Below, one piece after another: positions 59,011 through 64,000 of a stretch of DNA of 64,000 nucleotides. Each line of letters starts with the position of its first letter. Position 1 is the stretch's first letter. Source of the stretch: Proteus penneri (GTDB taxonomy: Bacteria > Pseudomonadota > Gammaproteobacteria > Enterobacterales > Enterobacteriaceae); the NCBI RefSeq assembly GCF_003144535.1, contig NZ_PHFJ01000003.1:124001-188000 (forward strand). The letters run 5' to 3'. A program made the position numbers and the translations under genes. The notes under the pieces are model-generated. The model had not been told where the DNA came from. It saw only the letters and a program-made list of their open reading frames with translations, and made no database searches.

Positions 59011-59469
59011 TTAATCAAAAACATTATTAATGATTGAAGTCACTATTGCTGTGCTTAATGCAATTAACACCAAATCATTTCCGACAATACGCCATTCATA
59101 GCCAGGATAGTAAGGCAATTGGTTAAGCATTTTTTCAGGAACCATTTTCTTCGCAATACCAGGCGGCAATGGTTTTCCTCTTACTAAATTTTTAGCAATA
59201 CCAGGTGGTAACGATGAGTATCCAGTAAATCCACCATTTAGCGCAATTGCTCTAGCCTCATTATAAGATAACGAAATTGAGAAAGATGTTTCATTATCAA
59301 AGTGGTTATTTTGTGATTTATTATGCCATTTATTTGGTTTTTCTCCTTGAGATCCTTTATTTTGACCTCTTCCGTGCCCATTATTTGGATCAGCATAAGA
59401 AGAGACTGATATCACCGACAATCCTATAATTATCAATAACAAGTTACTTACTCTAGAAAGAATTCTCAT
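59011..59469 (-). CDS. CigR-like (RcnB-related) secreted protein
   Basis: Exported protein of 152 residues; the signal peptide ends near SSYA (residue 26). A glycine/asparagine-rich, charged linker (about 27-65) leads to two copies of the PPGIAKxxxxGKPLPPGIAKK type element near residues 90-110. The final YPGYEWRIVGNDLVLIA is shared with the Salmonella anti-virulence regulator CigR and RcnB-family proteins. The C-terminus ends in a hydrophobic helix (about 130-150). The Salmonella protein acts through the type III effector system; that system is not seen here, so another role is likely. Confidence 0.82.
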   Translation of the reverse strand: MRILSRVSNLLLIIIGLSVISVSSYADPNNGHGRGQNKGSQGEKPNKWHNKSQNNHFDNETSFSISLSYNEARAIALNGGFTGYSSLPPGIAKNLVRGKPLPPGIAKKMVPEKMLNQLPYYPGYEWRIVGNDLVLIALSTAIVTSIINNVFD

Positions 59470-59512
59470 ATCTATGACCTCAACAATTAATTTTTACAGA
59501 GTATCCTTCAAG

Positions 59513-59764
59513 CTACACAACTACCATAAGTAATATTCCTAGAAAAAGAATAATTGACAATATAATGGGTGTTGATTCCGTAGTCAGCGCAGACAAAAAA
59601 GTCTCACTAAATAACTTATTATAATAAGTAATTGATTTAATTAAACTTGATTGCTCTACACTACCAGAACTTTTAAGCGATGTATTCTGCTGTTAGATTA
59701 TTCCAAGCATGTTGAATGAGTAATAAACTGATTCACAACACTTAAGATAAAATATATTGATATT
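59513..59764 (-). pseudogene. Decayed gene with C-terminal membrane helix
   Basis: One frame, interrupted by a single TAA at 59695-59693, reads from about 59764 (FYLKCCESVYYSFNMLGII), then after the stop QQNTSLKSSGSVEQSSLIKS, continuing through YYNKLFSETFLSALTTEST to a hydrophobic tail ending LFLGILLMVVV with the stop at 59513. The composition is protein-like and the terminal helix is coherent. No ATG or ribosome site is evident, so it is the 3' remnant of a gene. Family not recognised. The region 59765-59930 shows nothing further. Confidence 0.45.
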
Positions 59765-59930
59765 TTTATATTACAAAAAATCTTTATTACGATATAGCTA
59801 TTGAGTTTTTATTTTATTTTGTTTATTAATAATGTCATTAACGCCGTAGAGTTATAGGTTCTAAGTTATTTATTTAGTTAACAGTTTTGCCAAGCTCAAA
59901 TTGCAACGTAAATTTCTCTTGAGAATACAA

Positions 59931-59954
59931 TAAAGGCCACCAAAGTGACCTTTA
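59931..59954 (-). terminator. Terminator after MliC-like gene
   Basis: TAAAGGTCAC, four-base loop, GTGGCCTTTA on the minus strand with one mismatch, followed by TTGTATTC. It lies 37 bp past the stop of the gene at 59992. Confidence 0.7.
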
Positions 59955-59991
59955 TAAAAATCCAAATAATTTTCACTAAAACTCGTGATTA

Positions 59992-60327
59992 TTAGCTAGC
60001 TTTGCAACCACTTAATACTGGTTTATCTTTTCCTTCAACTAAATCGGCATTATCACCTTTAGTATAAAGCTTATAGGTGTAATTTTTATTTATTGCCTCA
60101 TAGTTTGCTCCTGAAGCCATTTTCATAATCTTCATTGGTATCATTTCGTTCATTTGATTAATAATTGCATAGCTATCCTTTTCCGTATTTATATAAACAA
60201 CTTCCATTGTTTGATTGTTTTCACATGTATAAGATACTTTCGTTATATCATCTGCATTATCTGCCATAGCAAAACCTGCAGATAAAAAGCTAACTGTAAA
60301 AGCAATACTTTTTAATAATAGTTTCAT
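59992..60327 (-). CDS. MliC/PliC family lysozyme inhibitor
   Basis: Periplasmic protein of 111 residues that should inhibit c-type (animal) lysozyme. The ATG at 60327 (MKLLLKSIAFTVSFLSAGF) follows AGGAG by five bases; an opening at 60354 has no support. The signal peptide ends near FAMA, without a lipobox, so it is a PliC-like soluble form. Family motifs are VSYTCENNQTMEVVYINTEK near residue 30 and the lysozyme-contact loop MASGANYEAINKNYTYKLYT near residue 68, with terminal LSGC making a disulfide with the first cysteine. Confidence 0.82.
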   Translation of the reverse strand: MKLLLKSIAFTVSFLSAGFAMADNADDITKVSYTCENNQTMEVVYINTEKDSYAIINQMNEMIPMKIMKMASGANYEAINKNYTYKLYTKGDNADLVEGKDKPVLSGCKAS

Positions 60328-60520
60328 ATAATCTCCTAATGCTATTTGACACACACTTCTAATACATCACTAACTAATTCCTTATAGTTAATCGAATCCT
60401 ATATTATTTTCCATGAGATTTATCTAATTATAAAAAGGTACCATTGACTTATTGAATAATAATGAGCTTATTTTAATCTTTTCTTAATTTATTATTAGAG
60501 ATATAAACATGATTAGGTAA
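60328..60520. other. Intergenic stretch upstream of the lysozyme inhibitor
   Basis: About 190 bp of AT-rich DNA with the presumed inhibitor promoter. It opens a 620-bp stretch lacking an intact gene; the rest is covered by the two relics listed next. Confidence 0.35.
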
Positions 60521-60685
60521 GCATTCAAAACATTAGCTTTCGAAATGAAAGTTAGCTCTGAATTAAGGTATATTGTACAAAATCACAAAAAACTAGGAGT
60601 TCCTCAAAAATATTATGACAAATATAATTTTTTAAGAAAAAGCAAAGTTCACCTAATAAGTAGAGTAAAAAGCATTCTCACTTAA
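60521..60685 (+). pseudogene. Relic element, copy A (LGVxQKxYDxYxFLRK)
   Basis: A + strand open frame of 55 codons, with an ATG at 60545, contains YIVQNHKKLGVPQKYYDKY followed by NFLRK. It is homologous at protein and DNA level to a second copy at 62007. Substitutions between the copies are mostly silent or conservative (CAC/CAT, GGA/GGT, AAA/AGA), as expected for once-coding DNA. It lies convergent to, and downstream of, a decayed HNH nuclease. The family is unknown. The + strand orientation is inferred from the substitution pattern. Confidence 0.5.
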
Positions 60686-60746
60686 AGATTTGTAACATTT
60701 TATCTATACCCAATATAATGAGCTTTGAACACATAAAAAACTTCCG

Positions 60747-60900
60747 TTAAGAGGCCTTTATTAATTTAACAAGGACAGTAGTTAGCTTTTCAAATTCAGC
60801 TTTTTCATTGTGAATATCGATGTTACGTTTCGGGGTAGCGACTCAAATATTATCTATATCATAAACCGCTCTACCTTGACTAATAAATTTATTTCAAATA
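60747..60900 (-). pseudogene. HNH DNase (colicin/pyocin type) relic, copy A
   Basis: On the minus strand the frame reads FISQGRAVYDIDNI, a TGA at 60845-60843, then VATPKRNIDIHNEKAEFEKL and ends LIKAS at 60747. This is the C-terminal HNH motif of E-type colicin and S-type pyocin DNases (ISQGG-x-VYDMDN-x(5)-TPKRHIDIH). The histidine pair upstream of ISQ is lost around 60895 with a frame change, so the nuclease cannot be active. The extension after IDIH is atypical. It is the 3' end of a lost bacteriocin-like effector. Confidence 0.65.
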
Positions 60901-60948
60901 AGTGTATCAATACAGTACAATAAAGTAATTTCTATATAGGGCGCTCAT

Positions 60949-61941
60949 ATGAAACAACAAATTAAGCCTGAGTCAAATAATATGGCCCAACCATATTGGC
61001 CTACCTTGAAACTCATATTGAGTTCTTTTATTGTTTTTAATTTCTACTTAAATTTAGCTGATAAAAACAAGATCTTACTTCTTATTGATATTTTTAACTT
61101 AACACTAATTCCTATGTTTGTATTTATAGTTGCATTTGTAACGAAAAATATCACGTGGAAGTCTTTAAAGCTTAGTTTACTTTCATCTATTATCATTTAC
61201 TTAACATTTCAAACAGTTGATGCAATCCCACTATACTTCTCAGGCGAATTAAGTTTAAATACTTATATCTTTGAACCTCAAAATGGAGTATGGTTTTTTT
61301 TAGCTACACCTGTTTGGCAAACTTTTTTTTTATTATTACCAAAAAAATTAAAATCTAATAAATTAATATTATTTTCTATTTTGATAGCATCATTGGTGCT
61401 TTCTTATTTAGCCAAAAATTATTTAATTAATTCATCCCAATTCTTCTCTATTATTATATATTTCCCATTCTTTATAATGGCTTATTTTATTAATAATGAA
61501 AATATATCCTCATTAAGAAAAAAACCTTTTTTGATAATTGTAATCACTACAACTTTAGCTATAGCTACACTCTATCATGAGGACAGTATCAATAGCGTAA
61601 TTATAAACTTTACTAAAACTGATTTTTTATCATCTTTTTTTGTTATGTATATTTTAAAGTTCTTGATAAGTGTTGTTTTAGGTTCCAGTATAATTTATTT
61701 CGCTTTATCAACTGATAAATATGCTAGAGTATCAAACAATGCTTTAGGTGTTTATTTAATCCATCCTATTATTTGTTTTATTTTCTTACAAATATTAACT
61801 TATTTCCATGTGGAATATACTTTTTTAGTCATAATATTACTAACACTATCAACGATTAGCCTCTCTCTTTTATTAGCTTTTAACTCAACTATTCACTGGT
61901 TTATTGAGCCTAAATTAAACTTTAACAAGTCGCCACATTAG
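60949..61941 (+). CDS. Acyltransferase family membrane protein
   Basis: Integral inner-membrane protein of 330 residues with about ten hydrophobic helices, resembling acyltransferase-3 proteins that O-acylate surface polysaccharides. Family-like points are the WPTLKLILSSFIVFNFYLN opening near residue 17 in place of the usual RxxA histidine helix, VWFFLATPVWQTFFLLLP near residue 112, and the late NNALGVYLIHPIICF near residue 262. The usual active-site histidine of helix 1 (H-R-xx-A) is not evident, so it may be a divergent member. It is very AT-rich and lies between the two decayed bacteriocin modules, suggesting lateral acquisition. Confidence 0.7.
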   Translation: MKQQIKPESNNMAQPYWPTLKLILSSFIVFNFYLNLADKNKILLLIDIFNLTLIPMFVFIVAFVTKNITWKSLKLSLLSSIIIYLTFQTVDAIPLYFSGELSLNTYIFEPQNGVWFFLATPVWQTFFLLLPKKLKSNKLILFSILIASLVLSYLAKNYLINSSQFFSIIIYFPFFIMAYFINNENISSLRKKPFLIIVITTTLAIATLYHEDSINSVIINFTKTDFLSSFFVMYILKFLISVVLGSSIIYFALSTDKYARVSNNALGVYLIHPIICFIFLQILTYFHVEYTFLVIILLTLSTISLSLLLAFNSTIHWFIEPKLNFNKSPH

Positions 61942-62006
61942 AACTGCTTAAAAAGCATAAGTAACGGTCTTAGCAGCAATTGCCTCTCCATATCTTTAAT
62001 GATTAA

Positions 62007-62129
62007 ATCGGTAACTTCTGTGCAAACCATAAAAGACTTGGTGTTTTTCAAAAGCATTATGACAGATATGATTTTTTAAGAAAAAATGGGGATCACTTAA
62101 TGTGTGGAGTGAAACACTTTTGTTACTAG
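62007..62129 (+). pseudogene. Relic element, copy B (LGVxQKxYDxYxFLRK)
   Basis: A 41-codon + strand frame with NHKRLGVFQKHYDRYDFLRK and then NGDHLMCGVKHFCY. It is a diverged duplicate of copy A at 60521. DNA similarity between the copies extends beyond both frames, over about 140 bp. It ends tail-to-tail with the truncated immunity gene, overlapping it by three bases. No start codon in frame after the upstream TAA, so it is a fragment. Confidence 0.5.
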
Positions 62130-62275
62130 AAGATGAGCAACACTTTATCTACATTCTTGAACTCTAAAATATGCTTAACATCTTCTTTTGTAGTGTTTTC
62201 TACATTAAAAATTTGTTTAACAAATGATAAAAATTCAGCTTCCGTATAATCACTAATATTTTGCTTTTGACTCAT
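62126..62275 (-). pseudogene. Truncated colicin E-type immunity protein
   Basis: The ATG at 62275 opens MSQKQNISDYTEAEFLSFVK and continues to a stop after 49 residues. It matches the first helices of colicin DNase immunity proteins (Im2/Im7/Im8/Im9: ISDYTEAEFLxLV). The family length is 85-87 residues, and the toxin-specificity helix II and the following SDLIYYP segment are missing, because the sequence leaves the family after HILEFKN. The gene starts two bases after the stop of the HNH fragment, exactly the toxin-immunity arrangement of these bacteriocins. Confidence 0.75.
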
Positions 62276-62277
62276 TA

Positions 62278-62450
62278 TTATTTCTCTCTATGAATATCAA
62301 TGAGCCGCTTAGGATTGCTCAGAACCTGCATAAAGTCACCGTTTACGGACACTGCAATAGCTTTTTAAGCCCGAGCATGTTAACGCCATCCCGATAACAA
62401 ATCCCCATTCATATTACGAATAGACACCTTCAAGTCATAATTAAATACTA
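62278..62450 (-). pseudogene. HNH DNase (colicin/pyocin type) 3' end, copy B
   Basis: The last 29 codons on the minus strand read KAIAVSVNGDFMQVLSNPKR and then LIDIHREK, stop at 62278. The NPKRLIDIHREK ending corresponds to TPKRHIDIHRGK of colicin DNases. Further upstream the same strand reads VSIRNMNGDLLSGWR but is broken by two stops (62367 and near 62379). The core HH-x-ISQGG part is deleted. It directly precedes the immunity remnant, confirming a former toxin-immunity pair. The span 61942-62006 holds nothing recognisable. Confidence 0.65.
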
Positions 62451-62490
62451 CCAAATTAGATAGTATTTAAATTCAGCTATATACCTTTTG

Positions 62491-63002
62491 TTAAAATATT
62501 ATGATCCTGCTACTATCAAATCCATATGATGTTGCAAAATTAATATATTCATTCAACAAATTTGATGGCATGGTCGGTGTACGTGATAAAATCCATAAAT
62601 AATCTTTATCTGGCCCTACAACCAAAGAATATTGATAATTCTTATCCAATTTGATGATATTATATCCACCATAGAATGGACCAAAAAAAATGATACTTTT
62701 AATGCACCTTTATTAGATGAATCAACAAAATAAGCCTTACCGATACTTTCTTTCCAGCGATGTTTATTTTGACTCCAACCTCGATTAATAACCTTAACAC
62801 TACCATCATTTCGTAATGAATAATTTGCGGTAACTTTCGTTAAGCCTTTTTCAAAACGATTATCTATTCTAGCGACCTCATACCACTGCCCAAGATAACG
62901 TGATAGATCAAAATTATTAACAGGCTCAATGTCACTCGGAGGAATAACATTGCATCCAGTAAGAATCAATGAGCTTAAAAAAGTGACAAAAGAACGTATC
63001 AT
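62491..63002 (-). pseudogene. blc: Lipocalin Blc, frameshifted in an 8-T run
   Basis: Outer-membrane lipocalin that binds lysophospholipids and fatty acids. From the ATG at 63002 (GGAGG upstream) the frame has a lipobox LILTGC near residue 17, the lipocalin motif NNFDLSRYLGQWYEVARID near residue 30, and RWKESIGKAYF near residue 82. After ALKVSFF it leaves the family and stops at 62616 (128 residues). An 8-base run (A at 62683-62690 on the + strand) marks the shift. With six T residues on the coding strand the frame continues FFGPFYGGYNIIKLDKNYQY, VVGPDKDYLWILSRTPTM and ends at 62491, giving about 170 residues. Either a true frameshift, slippage control or an assembly error. Confidence 0.9.
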
Positions 63003-63026
63003 ATTTTCCTCCTATCAATAAGTTTA

Positions 63027-64000
63027 TTATAATCCATAACGTAATCTTAAGGATTGGGGATAAGGATGAAAATATCTCTGTTTACTCAAATAATTATCAG
63101 GATACTCTGATAGATAATAATTAATTAATGTTAAAGGTGCTAATAAAGGCTGTATTCCTTGACGATATTCTAAAATTAATTGACTTAATGCTTGTCGCTG
63201 ATTTGGTGTTAAATAGCGCTTAAAATACCCCTGTACATGCATAAGAACATTGGTATGATTACGTCGTGTTGCTTGGTGTTGTAATAATGTCATAAATCTA
63301 TTTCGATATTCATCAAAAAAAGCTTCCAATGAATGCCATTCTTTATTATTAGCAACAAAGCGACCTAACTCTCTATAAAGAGGTTGTGAATGAGCCAATA
63401 AGAGCAATTTATATCTTGTATGGAAATCGATTAAAGACTGACGAGTAAATGCGTTCATTCTCAATTCATTCAACTCATCCAGTGCAAATACACGTATAAC
63501 AAAATTTTCTCTTATATGAGGATCATTCAATCGTCCATCTTCTTCTACTGGTAACCAAGGCATCTTTTTTTTCAGATTTTCTGTAAAAATACCCGTCCCT
63601 GCCTTCCGATTACCATTACCAATAGGATCGTATACACGAACACGCTCTAATCCACAACTTGGTGATTTTGCACAAACAATATACCCACTAAACTGATTAA
63701 ATTTCTCTAAATACTCAACAGAATACCGATTCATCTTTTCAGTTAAATCACCTTCACTCCCGTTACTAAATTTTAATGCAATTTCTCCTGAATTTGATTT
63801 AACTAATCTTAGTGCGGGTCTTGGTGTAGGTAAACCAATAGCCATCTCAGGACAAGCCGATTGATATTCAAAATAATTAGATAATTCATCTACGGCAAGA
63901 TGAAAGCACTTATGACCACCATCAAATCTAACATTATTGCCTAATAAACAAGTGCTAATCCCTACAATAATTTTTTTACTAACAAATTTATTTTTGTGAA
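63027..64000 (-). CDS. DUF523-DUF1722 (YbgA-type) fusion protein, 5' end beyond window
   Basis: The reading frame stays open from the stop at 63027 to the window edge; the real start lies outside. The N-terminal part is a DUF523 domain with GISTCLLGNNVRFDGGHK near the edge and a cysteine in QSACPEMAIGLPTPRP and in AKSPSCG, likely a metal or cluster site. The C-terminal ~130 residues are DUF1722, as in E. coli YbgA (FHTRYKLLLLAHSQPLYREL near the middle). E. coli YbgA has only the second domain and lies beside the photolyase gene phrB. Function is not established. Confidence 0.88.
   Translation of the reverse strand, partial: HKNKFVSKKIIVGISTCLLGNNVRFDGGHKCFHLAVDELSNYFEYQSACPEMAIGLPTPRPALRLVKSNSGEIALKFSNGSEGDLTEKMNRYSVEYLEKFNQFSGYIVCAKSPSCGLERVRVYDPIGNGNRKAGTGIFTENLKKKMPWLPVEEDGRLNDPHIRENFVIRVFALDELNELRMNAFTRQSLIDFHTRYKLLLLAHSQPLYRELGRFVANNKEWHSLEAFFDEYRNRFMTLLQHQATRRNHTNVLMHVQGYFKRYLTPNQRQALSQLILEYRQGIQPLLAPLTLINYYLSEYPDNYLSKQRYFHPYPQSLRLRYGL

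Noticed and set aside
57321-62490. Intact prophage or genomic island with attachment sites
   Set aside because: No integrase, tRNA gene or direct-repeat ends seen; the region looks like a hotspot of piecemeal gain and decay.

Overview
This 64 kb window is chromosomal DNA of an AT-rich enterobacterium, almost certainly Proteus. The gene order follows Escherichia coli in several blocks (thrS-infC-rpmI-rplT-pheMST-ihfA-btuCD; yniA-yniB-yniC-ydjM-tcyP; htpX-prc-proQ-msrC-letAB-yebV-SdsR-yebY-copDC). A family I.1 lipase with a GHSQG elbow is typical of Proteus. Compared from memory, its C-terminal half looks closer to the P. vulgaris lipase than to the P. mirabilis one, so a non-mirabilis Proteus is my inference. 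No rRNA, tRNA, CRISPR array or intact insertion sequence was seen.

Layout. 1-11 kb (minus strand): lplA (cut by the window edge), nlpC, the complete arnBCADTEF operon for lipid A 4-amino-4-deoxy-L-arabinose addition (cationic peptide resistance) behind a PmrA-type box, then btuCD. The arn operon sits between btuD and nlpC, and btuE is absent. 11-18.5 kb (minus): the translation cluster ihfA, pheT, pheS, pheM leader with attenuator, rplT, rpmI, infC (AUU start) and thrS with its tRNA-like operator hairpin. 18.8-27 kb: a PACE efflux protein, an AraC regulator, csaA, a GNAT acetyltransferase, marC, emtA and the Fur-boxed sitABCD manganese/iron importer. 27-33 kb: yniA (catalytic Asp replaced by Asn), yniB, hxpB, SOS-boxed ydjM with a probable slipped tail, tcyP and an unrecognised gene. 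33-47 kb: htpX, an OprD-family porin, prc, proQ, msrC, letAB (LetB with six rather than seven MCE domains), yebV, the SdsR small RNA, yebY, copD, copC and ftnA. 47-57 kb: uspF, a DUF2628 protein, class IV adenylate cyclase, a chemoreceptor behind a sigma-28 promoter, ycdX, an orphan HicB, the lipase with an upstream 7-bp tandem repeat, a second methionine aminopeptidase paired with a ParD-like protein, an NTPase and ydcH.

57.3-62.5 kb is an accessory region full of decayed genes. Intact genes (a small RHH-like ORF, a CigR-like protein, a MliC-like lysozyme inhibitor, an acyltransferase) are interleaved with relics that standard ORF calling misses: two decayed genes of unknown family, a TnpB fragment, and two copies of a bacteriocin-type module. 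Each module has the 3' end of an HNH DNase followed by a homologous downstream element; one also keeps a truncated colicin-type immunity gene. The window closes with a frameshifted lipocalin (blc) and a DUF523-DUF1722 protein cut by the edge.

Most of the window is conserved core metabolism, translation, envelope maintenance and metal homeostasis. The likely novelty lies in the decayed toxin-immunity region, the Map/ParD-like pair, the six-ring LetB and the repeat upstream of the lipase.
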